DNA of 64,000 nucleotides from Magnetococcales bacterium (GTDB lineage: Bacteria > Pseudomonadota > Magnetococcia > Magnetococcales > UBA8363). Numbering within the stretch: the first letter of the stretch is position 1; every line of letters starts with the position of its first letter. Below the pieces are notes generated by a model. The model did not search any database and was not told the DNA's origin. It was given only the letters and a program-made list of their open reading frames with translations. This document shows, in pieces, positions 45,706 through 54,092 of this stretch. The position numbers and the translations under genes are program-made. The stretch is from positions 1 to 64,000 of the forward strand of contig PEAK01000002.1 of the NCBI GenBank assembly GCA_002753515.1, given 5' to 3'.

Positions 45706-46756
45706 GCGGCTTTTCCCGAAATTGTTCCATGATTGTCAACATTTCCGGCAACACATCAACGAAGCTCTCAACGATTTTATCCTGGAAGTGGATCCCCTTG
45801 GAGGCGACGATGGTTGCTACGGCCCGATCCACTTCCCAGGCCAGTTTGTAAGGTCGGGCCGAGGTGAGGGCATCGAAGACATCGGCGAGTGCGGCGATTT
45901 GGCCACTGAGAGGGATGGCATCTCCTTTCAATCCTTGGGGGTAGCCGCTACCGTCCCATTTTTCATGGTGGGTCAGGGCGATATCCCGAGCTATTCGCAA
46001 CAATTCCGAAGGTTGGTTGGAAAGTATTTCCGCACCGATATCGGGATGGGTACGCATGATCACCCACTCTTCGTCATTCAAGGGTCCGGGCTTGAGTAAA
46101 ATACGGTCCGGGACACCGACTTTACCGATATCGTGCATGGGGGCGGCATGGAGCAACAGTTCGGTAACCCGGGGGTCCAATCCCATTCCGGTCCCCAGGA
46201 TGCGGGAATAATGGGCCATTCTTTGGATGTGCAAGCCGGTTTCGGGATCTTTGCGTTCTGCGGCCCGCCCCAGACAGGTGATGGTGGCCAAGCGACTTTC
46301 ACGCAACTCCCGAGTGCGTTCGCGCACGCGCTGTTCCAGGAGTTCATTTTGATTTTTCAGAGCCCTGCGGGAGTTGAACAATTCCAGATGGGTTGCCACG
46401 CGGGCCTGGACGATGGGGATGCTGATGGGTTTGGTGATGTAATCCACCGCCCCGACGGCCAAGCCTTCCGCTTCGTTTTCCTCCTGCGACATGGCGGTGA
46501 TGAAGATAACCGGGATTTCCCGCAGATTCGGGTCTTTTTTGAGTCGCCGGCAGACCTCGTAGCCATCCATTTCCGGCATCATGATGTCGAGCAGAATCAG
46601 ATCGGGTGGATTTTCACTAGCGCTGGCCAGGGCTGTTCGCCCATCGGTGGCAACGGCCAGATCATAATCGCTTTCGAGTCCTTCGACCAAAATGTCAATA
46701 TTGGTCTCGGTATCATCGACCACCAGCAGGGTGGGACGTTTGTGGTCAAGGTTCAT
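45698..46756 (-). CDS. Response regulator with HD-GYP c-di-GMP phosphodiesterase domain
   Basis: The product is 352 residues from the ATG at 46756 (GGGAGG upstream). The receiver has Asp57 in LILLDIMMPEMDGYE. A coiled coil (~125-160) leads to an HD-GYP domain with His208-Asp209 (APMHDIGKVGVPDRILLKPGPL), LTHHEKWDGSGYP and ALADVFDALTS. It should hydrolyse c-di-GMP when phosphorylated. The start lies 11 bp inside the end of the hybrid kinase gene, so translation is coupled and that kinase is the probable phosphodonor. The 3' end abuts an IS remnant, but the domain is complete. Confidence 0.93.
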   Translation of the reverse strand: MNLDHKRPTLLVVDDTETNIDILVEGLESDYDLAVATDGRTALASASENPPDLILLDIMMPEMDGYEVCRRLKKDPNLREIPVIFITAMSQEENEAEGLAVGAVDYITKPISIPIVQARVATHLELFNSRRALKNQNELLEQRVRERTRELRESRLATITCLGRAAERKDPETGLHIQRMAHYSRILGTGMGLDPRVTELLLHAAPMHDIGKVGVPDRILLKPGPLNDEEWVIMRTHPDIGAEILSNQPSELLRIARDIALTHHEKWDGSGYPQGLKGDAIPLSGQIAALADVFDALTSARPYKLAWEVDRAVATIVASKGIHFQDKIVESFVDVLPEMLTIMEQFREKPHK

Positions 46757-49700
46757 GGTGGCCCTCCCGGCCTCCAATGTTTTCAAGGATGTGAGCCAAC
46801 GTATTTTGCGCGTCTTTGTACTTGTAGCGTTTGATCTGCTTGATCATTTCCTCCACCGATTCTTTAACGCCATCGGGCCAGGCCAAGGTTTCGATCTCCG
46901 CCAAGATAGGCTTGCAAATACCGGGCTTGCCCGTTTTCACTCCGGGTTCCAATCGAAGTAAGATTTCCCGATAGGCGGTTATTTCCGCATGGCAGACCTG
47001 TGGGGTGACGGAAGCCTGGTCTTCCGGTTTTTTGGGAAGGGTCGTCGTCATGGCGCGATGGATGTTGTCCGCCAACTCGGAGGTGATTTTTTCAAAGCGG
47101 CGCAAGCGGTCCGCCAGGGCGTTTTCCTGGCCGCTCTCCATGGCCTGTTCCAGGGAGAGGCTGGCCTTTTGCAGCGCGCGGCAACCGATATTGCCGGCCA
47201 ACCCCTTGATGGTGTGGACGATGCGTTTGGCCTCGGCACTATCCCCCCGGGCCATGGCCTGGCCCACCTGTTGGCCGCAATCCTGGTAACTTTCAGCGAA
47301 TTTGACCAACAGTTTGGCGTAAAGTTTCACATTGCCGCCAACGCGGTTGAGTCCGAAACGGTGATCGACATCGGGAATGTCGGGGTACTCCCATTCCAGG
47401 GAGCCCTTTTCGCTTGGCGTCGTGATCTCTACATGGACATGTTCCTGACTGGTCACATCCAGCCAACGCGCCAGTGTTGTGAACAATTGTTGCAGGTCGA
47501 TGGGCTTGGAGACGTAATCGTTCATGCCCGCCGCCAAACATTTTTCCCGTTCCCCGGCCATGGCATTGGCGGTCATGGCGATGATGGGGAGGCGGTTGAA
47601 ACCATCCTTGGCGCGAATTTTTTCGGTTGCGCCGTAGCCGTCCAACACCGGCATTTGCAAATCCATCAACACGCAATCGTAGTGGGCTTTTTCCACCATG
47701 ATCACCGCTTTTTGGCCATTTTCCGCCCAGTCCACGGCGATTCCGGCCCCTTCCAACAATTCCTGGGCAACCTGTTGGTTGATTTCATTGTCTTCAACCA
47801 GGAGGATACGGGCCCCGCGAAATTTATCGCTGAACTGGCTGGCGAGGATATCGGGGTCGATGATGGCATGGTGTTGATTGCGGCCCTCTTCGCCGAAGGC
47901 CACCATGATGGCATCCAGCAACGAGGAATGACTGACCGGTTTGGTCAGGAAACCATCCAGGCCCACCGATTCCGCCCCCTGGCGAATTTTTGGATCATCG
48001 AAGGCGGTCATCATGATGATGCGCGGCGTTTTCCTGAGGGAGGAGGAACGGATGCGCTTGATGGTTTCCAGGCCATTCAATCCCGGCATTTTCCAGTCAA
48101 CGAACACCAGTTCGAAGGGATGGTCCATTTCCCCTTGCGCGATTAACGCATCCACTGCGGAGAGGCCCGATTTTTCCGTGGTGACATCCATGGAAAACCC
48201 TTCGAGCATTTGTTTGAGGATGGTTCGGGCCATGGCATTGTCATCGATGACCATGACTTTGAGCCCCTTGATGTTACGGGGTGGGGCATAGGATTGCGCC
48301 CGGGTTTCGGTTGTTTTGCAGACGAAATCGGCGGTGAACAGGAAGGTGCTTCCTTGACCCGGGGTGCTGGTGACCTGGATGTGACCATGCATCAATTCCA
48401 CGAGGCGTTTGCAAATGGCCAAGCCCAGTCCGGTGCCGCCGAAACGGCGGGTGGTGGAGGCATCCACCTGCGAAAAGGTGCGGAACAGTTTGGCGATTTG
48501 ATCTTCGGACATGCCGATGCCGGTATCCTGGACGCTGAACTGGATGGTGACCTTATCCTCAGTTCGCTCAAGTGTTTCGGTGCTGACGACCACCTCGCCA
48601 TCCGAGGTGAATTTGACAGCATTGTTGACGAGGTTGATCAGGACTTGTTCCAGGCGGTAGCTGTCCCCCACCAGATTGCGGGGAATATTGGGATCGAGGC
48701 GGAACAGGAGTTCCAATCCCTTGTCCTGGACCGGCAGCGACACGATCGCGGCCACGTTGAACATGACATCATCCAGGCGGAATGGTGCCGCTTCCATTTC
48801 CAGGCGTCCCGCCTCGATTTTGGAAAAGTCGAGGATATCGTTGATGATACGCAGCAAGGATTGCGACGAGGTATCGATTTTGGTCAGATAATCCCGTTGT
48901 TTCTGGGTCACCTCGGTGCGCAGGCACAGTTTGGTCAAGCCGATGATGGCGTTCATGGGGGTGCGAATTTCATGGCTCATGTTGGCCAGGAATTCGCTTT
49001 TGGCGCGGTTGGCCTCTTCCGCTTCCCGGGATGCGGCCATCAGTTGATCCTGGATGGCTTGAAGTTCGGTGATGTCGTGATGGGACACCACGGCCCCTTC
49101 GAGGAGTCCTTGTTCGTTACGGATGGGGGCCACGGTGACCTGACACCAGAAAGGTTCGCCGGGCTGGTTGGGGGAGCCGGTCCATTTTTGGTTGAACAGC
49201 GTGCCACGCCATTCCTCCCCACGGTGGAGTGTTTGCCACAATTGTTCGTTCATGGCATCGTCCAGGCCGGTCAAGAGATCCCGATGTTTTTTCCCTGTGG
49301 CGTCCCGGGGTGACCAGCCGGTCAGCGGCTGGAACGAGGGATTGGCATACCCCACATTGCCTTGGAGGTCGATGAGGGCAATGGCATCGGCAGTTGATTC
49401 CACGGCGCGGGTCATGCGCAACCATTGTCGGGAAACGCGACGGTTCTGGTACAGGAGGAACAACAGCAGGGCCAGGAGAACCATGGCGGCGAAATACAGG
49501 AGGAAACGGTTGCGATTGGCTTGTTTCTGTTCCTGCTCCACCCAGAGGGAGGAACGGTGTATGACCTCCTGGGTCAGTTCGCGTAACGGCATCATGGCCA
49601 GCAGGCGATGCAGGGCGTCATCGAGTTCGTCCCGGGTTCGGAACAACTCCTGGGACAAGCCGATGGTTTCCTCCAATTTGCTTTGCAGTGGCCCCGGGGT

Positions 49701-50312
49701 TCGGATGACGAGTTTGATCAGTTGCATGACCAGATTGTTTTGTTGTGCCCGGATATCATTTTCGGGAGTGGTGCCCGGGGATCCCTCCGTCATTCGGGTA
49801 CTCTGGGCGAACAATCGGAGTTGGGCCAGTTTTCCCTCCAGTTGCCGGGCCTGATCCGCGTCGATTTCCCGGATGGCACCCAGTTCTTGCAAATTGGCTT
49901 CGATTTTTTTGGAAAAATCGTTGCGTCCGGAAACGAGATGGGTCCGTCGTGCGAGGAAATCCTCGATCTGGGAGCGTTTGTCCTGCAACACCTGTTTCAG
50001 ACGTTTGACCAGCAGTTCCAATTCCGGTTGAACCCCGGAAATGGTATGGAGATGTTCGACAACTTGGTCCAGGGCTTGGGTGGAGGTATCCAGGAGTTTT
50101 TGCATTTCCCGGGAGGAGGCGTGGTCGTGGTGGCGAAGGAGGATCAATTCTTGATTGATGCGATTATCCTGGTCAGACGTTTGAAACATGGCCGTTTGCA
50201 GAAAGTCATGGACGCGACGGTCAACGTCACCCTGGGATAAAAGTGCTGTCATGACTGCGGCAAACAACAATACGACGAGTATTCGTGACGTGTCTGTGGA
50301 TTGGATCGTCAT
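46746..50312 (-). CDS. Hybrid histidine kinase: sensor-PAS-HisKA-ATPase-REC-REC-HPt
   Basis: The product is 1,188 residues. An N-terminal helix (~8-26) and a second at ~270-290 flank an all-helical periplasmic domain of ~240 residues (DAHL-like in appearance). A PAS domain (~300-420) follows. The kinase has His447 in [32 protein letters not shown] and GTGLGLAI. Two receivers follow (~690-810, [10 protein letters not shown]; ~835-955, [12 protein letters not shown]), then an HPt with His1033 in [12 protein letters not shown]. The full set allows an internal His-Asp-His-Asp relay ending at the HD-GYP regulator encoded next. The signal is unknown. Confidence 0.93.
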   Translation of the reverse strand: MTIQSTDTSRILVVLLFAAVMTALLSQGDVDRRVHDFLQTAMFQTSDQDNRINQELILLRHHDHASSREMQKLLDTSTQALDQVVEHLHTISGVQPELELLVKRLKQVLQDKRSQIEDFLARRTHLVSGRNDFSKKIEANLQELGAIREIDADQARQLEGKLAQLRLFAQSTRMTEGSPGTTPENDIRAQQNNLVMQLIKLVIRTPGPLQSKLEETIGLSQELFRTRDELDDALHRLLAMMPLRELTQEVIHRSSLWVEQEQKQANRNRFLLYFAAMVLLALLLFLLYQNRRVSRQWLRMTRAVESTADAIALIDLQGNVGYANPSFQPLTGWSPRDATGKKHRDLLTGLDDAMNEQLWQTLHRGEEWRGTLFNQKWTGSPNQPGEPFWCQVTVAPIRNEQGLLEGAVVSHHDITELQAIQDQLMAASREAEEANRAKSEFLANMSHEIRTPMNAIIGLTKLCLRTEVTQKQRDYLTKIDTSSQSLLRIINDILDFSKIEAGRLEMEAAPFRLDDVMFNVAAIVSLPVQDKGLELLFRLDPNIPRNLVGDSYRLEQVLINLVNNAVKFTSDGEVVVSTETLERTEDKVTIQFSVQDTGIGMSEDQIAKLFRTFSQVDASTTRRFGGTGLGLAICKRLVELMHGHIQVTSTPGQGSTFLFTADFVCKTTETRAQSYAPPRNIKGLKVMVIDDNAMARTILKQMLEGFSMDVTTEKSGLSAVDALIAQGEMDHPFELVFVDWKMPGLNGLETIKRIRSSSLRKTPRIIMMTAFDDPKIRQGAESVGLDGFLTKPVSHSSLLDAIMVAFGEEGRNQHHAIIDPDILASQFSDKFRGARILLVEDNEINQQVAQELLEGAGIAVDWAENGQKAVIMVEKAHYDCVLMDLQMPVLDGYGATEKIRAKDGFNRLPIIAMTANAMAGEREKCLAAGMNDYVSKPIDLQQLFTTLARWLDVTSQEHVHVEITTPSEKGSLEWEYPDIPDVDHRFGLNRVGGNVKLYAKLLVKFAESYQDCGQQVGQAMARGDSAEAKRIVHTIKGLAGNIGCRALQKASLSLEQAMESGQENALADRLRRFEKITSELADNIHRAMTTTLPKKPEDQASVTPQVCHAEITAYREILLRLEPGVKTGKPGICKPILAEIETLAWPDGVKESVEEMIKQIKRYKYKDAQNTLAHILENIGGREGHHEP

Positions 50313-50392
50313 TAGTGTTTCAGGAATTGGGAAAAATGTCCGAAAAAGGAAAGTGGGGTTGAAGGTACACGAGACCGCATAGAGGATTGACT

Positions 50393-50419
50393 GGCACGTT
50401 CTGGTGACGGTGCCTTTTT
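50393..50419 (+). terminator. Small hairpin with T-run before the hemerythrin gene
   Basis: GGCACGT and ACGGTGCC pair around a short loop and are followed by TTTTT. It lies on the plus strand in the 245-bp divergent gap between the hybrid kinase and hemerythrin genes, with no known gene before it. It might end a short leader or an unannotated RNA. Confidence 0.35.
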
Positions 50420-50557
50420 GATTAAGCCAACCTAATACAGACCATCTCGCATTTCAATAGATCACAAAACAATCGGGTCGTTTTTTTATCGGTCCATAAA
50501 GACTTATGATGAATGATCGTTAATATGAGATGCATGCCGTAACTGGGAGATCCCCCC

Positions 50558-51070
50558 GTGGCCAATATACTGTACCGACGTATCAACAGTGTTGCCGTAC
50601 CGTTGTTTGACGAGCATCATCGATTGATAGCCGATGGTATCATGATGCTGTCCCGATGCATGGCGATGAGTTGTTGTGAGGAAGACAAAAAAACACTGGA
50701 GTGCTTTGAGAATGCGTTCAAGTTGATCAAATCCTATGTCTTCGTCCACTTTTCCTGTGAGGAAGCCTTCTTGCAGTACATTCATTTTCCCCATTTGGAG
50801 CAACACAAGCGTCGGCATCAAAATTTTATCCAGGAGGCAATGCGCATCAAGGAACTCGTCACGGAATCCGACTTGTCCCATATTGCCGATATGAGCTGGT
50901 TTTTGTTCTCCTGGCTGGTGGGACATATCAATGAAGAGGATATCCAGTATCGACAATATTTCAAGGGGCCGGAGCTGATTGATTTCATGGAGGGGTATCA
51001 GGGACCCATGCAATTGGAGAAACCTGATTTCTCCAAAAAGCGGATGGTGCTTGACCTCTTTGGGCTTTGA
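50558..51070 (+). CDS. Bacteriohemerythrin-type O2-binding protein
   Basis: The product is 170 residues. The GTG start at 50558 follows GGGAGA by 7 bases. The four-helix hemerythrin ligands for a di-iron site are all visible: His20/21, His64 and Glu68 (HFSCEE), His83 and His87 (HKRRH), and His123 with Asp128 (HINEED). It has no output domain and should be cytoplasmic. Known roles are oxygen storage, delivery or sensing. The GGDEF regulator begins 79 bp downstream on the same strand, so oxygen may feed into c-di-GMP control. Confidence 0.92.
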   Translation: MANILYRRINSVAVPLFDEHHRLIADGIMMLSRCMAMSCCEEDKKTLECFENAFKLIKSYVFVHFSCEEAFLQYIHFPHLEQHKRRHQNFIQEAMRIKELVTESDLSHIADMSWFLFSWLVGHINEEDIQYRQYFKGPELIDFMEGYQGPMQLEKPDFSKKRMVLDLFGL

Positions 51071-51149
51071 TGGAATATTCGCTCACTGTCCGGTTGCGCC
51101 GCAACACATGATCCAGCGTCGTTCATAGCCTATTCTGGAAACGATCATT

Positions 51150-52082
51150 ATGATTTTTGATCAACCCAACCGCAGGCAAAAGGTTTTGGTGGTCGATGAC
51201 ACCGAAACCAACATTGATGTGTTGCTGGAATTGCTGGATCCGATCTATGAGGTCAGTGTGGCCCTGGATGGTCGGACCGCCCTGGATCTGGTGGTCAGGG
51301 AACGTCCCGACATCATCCTTTTGGACGTGATGATGCCGGAGATGGACGGCTGGACGGTCTGTCAACGGCTCAAAAAAGACGATACCACAAAAGATATCCC
51401 GATCATTTTCCTGACGGCTCGGGGTCACATCGATGATGAGCTGCGTGGTTTTGAATTGGGGGCGGTTGATTATATCACCAAGCCGTTTGCCGCCATTGTC
51501 GTCCAGGCCCGGGTGAAAACCCATCTGGAGTTGAAAGCGCAACGCGATTATCTCTCCGCCTTGTCCACCCTGGATGGACTGACCGGGATTCCCAACCGCC
51601 GGCGCTTCGACAGTGCCATCATCCACGAGTGGCATCGGGCGGCGCGCAGCCGTTCGTCGCTGTCCCTGGTGCTGATGGATGTCGATTTCTTCAAGCATTA
51701 TAACGATAATTATGGCCATGCCGCTGGCGATGAATGCTTGCGCAAGGTTGCGACCGAAGGGTTTCGCCGCGTGGTCCATCGGGTGGCCGATCTGGTGGCC
51801 CGATATGGTGGCGAAGAGTTCGTCTGTCTGCTTCCCGATACCGATTACGAAGGGGCGCGCCATGTGGCGGAAGTGTTTCGCGCCAATGTGGAAGGGATGC
51901 GCATCCCCCACGCCCATTCCGCGACCGCCGCATACGTCACCTTGAGCCTGGGGGTGGCGACGTTGATCCCCTCCATGGAGTTCGATCCGGTTTTCTTGAT
52001 TGAAAAAGCCGACTCACAGTTGTATCTTTCCAAGAAAAATGGGCGTAATCGGGTGACGGGTACGGATTTTGGTAAACTTTAG
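51150..52082 (+). CDS. PleD-like response regulator with GGDEF diguanylate cyclase domain
   Basis: The product is 310 residues. The receiver has Asp59 in IILLDVMMPEMDGW, a Thr in FLTARG and a Lys in YITKPF. The GGDEF domain begins DGLTGIPNRRRFD, and the active-site motif is GGEEF at residues 220-224. An inhibitory I-site RVAD sits at ~211-214, spaced as in PleD, so feedback inhibition by c-di-GMP is expected. The receiver closely resembles that of the HD-GYP regulator 5 kb away, suggesting opposed outputs under related kinases. It follows the hemerythrin gene. Confidence 0.94.
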   Translation: MIFDQPNRRQKVLVVDDTETNIDVLLELLDPIYEVSVALDGRTALDLVVRERPDIILLDVMMPEMDGWTVCQRLKKDDTTKDIPIIFLTARGHIDDELRGFELGAVDYITKPFAAIVVQARVKTHLELKAQRDYLSALSTLDGLTGIPNRRRFDSAIIHEWHRAARSRSSLSLVLMDVDFFKHYNDNYGHAAGDECLRKVATEGFRRVVHRVADLVARYGGEEFVCLLPDTDYEGARHVAEVFRANVEGMRIPHAHSATAAYVTLSLGVATLIPSMEFDPVFLIEKADSQLYLSKKNGRNRVTGTDFGKL

Positions 52083-52183
52083 AATACGCCTGGTGTGTTG
52101 CATCGAGCCTTTTGCCTTTAGCCACGGCTGGTCGGAACCGGGAAGAACAGATTGGTAAATGGGTGTCTCATGTCGGCGGGCTT

Positions 52184-52363
52184 TAAACCGCAGCTATTTT
52201 GGGATGCGTAGTTATTGTCATCCCCGCCCCCGATTAAAGCATTCGAGGGCAGGCTTCAGCGGGGATCCAGAGGATCTTCCTACCTTCCCTGACTTTCTGG
52301 ATTCCCGCTTTCGCGGGAATGACGCAGGAAAACTACATATCCCGCGATGGTTGCGGTTAAAGC
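52184..52363. repeat. Dispersed palindromic element, copy 4 (long variant)
   Basis: This ~178-bp copy has TAAACCGCAGCTATTTTGGG at the left and a TIR ending GGTTGCGGTTAAA at the right. One internal hairpin is enlarged by a CCCCCGATTAAAGCATTCG...CAGGCTTCAGC insert. Its right end forms the start region of the outer-membrane protein gene. Confidence 0.92.
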
Positions 52364-53655
52364 CTTATGCCATTTTTTTATTTTTCTTCTTTTTCCCGGG
52401 GGACGGTGCCGCCGTTGACCATGTCGGGCGTTGGCATGTCATGGGCTATGGTACGTTGGGCCTCAATGCCGACGACGGCCATCCCAAAGCATCGTTTATT
52501 CGTGATATCACCCAACGGGAGCAGGATTCCTCAACCACCAGTTCCCTGATCACGGATGATGCCTGGAAACGCGATACCCGACTCGGTTTGCAGGTGGCGT
52601 TTCAAGTGACGCCAACGGTTTCGGTCGTGAGCCAGGGGGTGTTGCGTGATCAGGTATCCTCCAAACTGACCCATTTCATCGATTGGACGTTTGTCGCTTT
52701 CAACCCGATACCCGAGGTGGATGCCCGGATCGGTCGCGTTGGCTACGATGTTTTTTTGATGTCGGAACAGCGTAATCTGGGTTATTCGTATCCGTGGGTG
52801 CGGCCACCGGTTGAGTTTTATGGTTGGGTACCGTTGTATTCCGTCGATGGGGGGGATTTGGCCTACAACCTGACCGACAAGGGGAGCCGTTGGCGCTTCA
52901 AGATTCAGGGGGGCAGCAGTCCGGGGTTGGGAGTCCCCATAGATCGCGACGATATTTTTTATGTGGCGAGCGACACGATCTTCTCGGCCACGGTGACCCG
53001 GGAACAGGGACCATGGCAGTTGAAGGTGGGGTACTCCTACGTCCATGTCGGCAGCGAGGCCGATCCCCTGGATTTCAGGTTGGGGTTGTTCACGGCCCTG
53101 GATGGTGTTGCGGCGATGAACATTCCGACGGTCAGTGCCGATGCCCAGGCGTTGCGTCGCAACATGACCTGGAAAGATTCCCGAATGAATTATTATACTC
53201 TTGGAATTGTCTATGACCAAAAAGATTGGTTGATGCAGGCGGAATTGGGGAAGGTGGTCTCTTCCATCGATATGTCGATAAACAGCACCATGGCTTATGT
53301 CGCTTTGGCCAGAAGGTTGGGTGATTGGACCCCGTTCGTCATGGTCAGTGGCATTCGTCCCAGAGTGGGCGTGCATACCGCAAGCGTCCCATGGGGGGAT
53401 GGCCTGCCCGAAGAGGTACAGGGGCCACTGAACGCATTGCAGGCGGGTGCCAACCAAGCATTGAATTCAACCCGCATGAACCAGGAGACCTTTGGTTTGG
53501 GGCTGCGATGGGATGCCAACAGTCGGGTTGCCCTCAAATGGCAATGGGATGCCACCCATGTTCGTGCCAACAGCCATTTATTGCGTCCGGCCCTGGATGT
53601 GTCGCAGGATGTGCATGTCAATCAATTGTCCGTCAACCTGGATTTCATCTTTTAA
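52351..53655 (+). CDS. Outer-membrane beta-barrel (porin-like) protein
   Basis: The product is about 434 residues if translation starts at the TTG at 52351. That TTG lies within the right end of the repeat element and begins a signal peptide (basic LRLKPY, hydrophobic IFLFFFFF, then GDGAA before VDHVGRW). No in-frame ATG fits as well; an upstream one at 52159 reads through the whole repeat. The mature part shows alternating strands (RFKIQGGSS, QLKVGYSYVHVG, YYTLGIVYDQKDWLMQAELGKV, ALKWQWDATHV) and ends in Phe, the barrel-assembly signature. The stop is 5 bp before the PstS-like gene, so these form one unit with the kinase. A channel or receptor for a kinase ligand is inferred. Confidence 0.75.
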   Translation: MRLKPYAIFLFFFFFPGDGAAVDHVGRWHVMGYGTLGLNADDGHPKASFIRDITQREQDSSTTSSLITDDAWKRDTRLGLQVAFQVTPTVSVVSQGVLRDQVSSKLTHFIDWTFVAFNPIPEVDARIGRVGYDVFLMSEQRNLGYSYPWVRPPVEFYGWVPLYSVDGGDLAYNLTDKGSRWRFKIQGGSSPGLGVPIDRDDIFYVASDTIFSATVTREQGPWQLKVGYSYVHVGSEADPLDFRLGLFTALDGVAAMNIPTVSADAQALRRNMTWKDSRMNYYTLGIVYDQKDWLMQAELGKVVSSIDMSINSTMAYVALARRLGDWTPFVMVSGIRPRVGVHTASVPWGDGLPEEVQGPLNALQAGANQALNSTRMNQETFGLGLRWDANSRVALKWQWDATHVRANSHLLRPALDVSQDVHVNQLSVNLDFIF

Positions 53656-53660
53656 CTGCC

Positions 53661-54092
53661 ATGAAAATGTTGACTCATCATCTGCTGGCTCTGGGTGCCG
53701 TTTTGGCAAGCGTTTCCAGTGCCGGTGCCGCCGATCTGTCGGTCGTCGCCCACCCGCAAAATTCCCGGGATGCACTGGATAAAAGCCAGGTTTCCGATCT
53801 CTACCTGGGGCGAACGCATCTTTTTCCCGATGGCAGCCATGCCAGGGTGATCGATCACCCACGGGACAGTGACATTCGTAAAGATTTCTTTGAAAAGGTC
53901 AATGGCATGTCCCTTAATCAAGTCAATGCCTATTGGGCGCGCATGACCTTTACCGGCAGGGTGTTGCCCCCCGAAACGGCTGCGGATAGCCAGGCGGTTC
54001 AGACCATCGTTGTGGATACACCCCAAGCGATTGGTTATGTCCCGGATGCCCAGCGGCAGCCTGCGGTCAAGGAGATACTTCATCTTCAATGA
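53661..54092 (+). CDS. Small PstS-like periplasmic binding protein
   Basis: The product is 143 residues, about half the size of a full phosphate-binding protein. A signal peptide (residues 1-~23, SSAGA before ADLSVVAH) leads to one PBP-like domain. Motifs are VSDLYLGRTHLFPDG, DHPRDSDIRKDFFEKV, YWARMTFTGRVLPPE and QAIGYVPD. Such short forms resemble the ligand-binding lobes of PstS/PBP-like_2 proteins. It overlaps the hybrid kinase start by 4 bp (ATGA) and could present a ligand to that kinase's periplasmic domain. The ligand (an oxyanion such as phosphate?) is not shown by the sequence. Confidence 0.82.
   Translation: MKMLTHHLLALGAVLASVSSAGAADLSVVAHPQNSRDALDKSQVSDLYLGRTHLFPDGSHARVIDHPRDSDIRKDFFEKVNGMSLNQVNAYWARMTFTGRVLPPETAADSQAVQTIVVDTPQAIGYVPDAQRQPAVKEILHLQ

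Noticed and set aside
45591-45851. An 86-codon plus-strand gene
   Set aside because: Only the first ~35 codons resemble anything (transposase); the rest is antisense to the HD-GYP gene.
52159-52350. Longer N-terminus for the outer-membrane protein from the ATG at 52159
   Set aside because: It would place ~64 residues of repeat-derived sequence before the signal peptide, which would block export.
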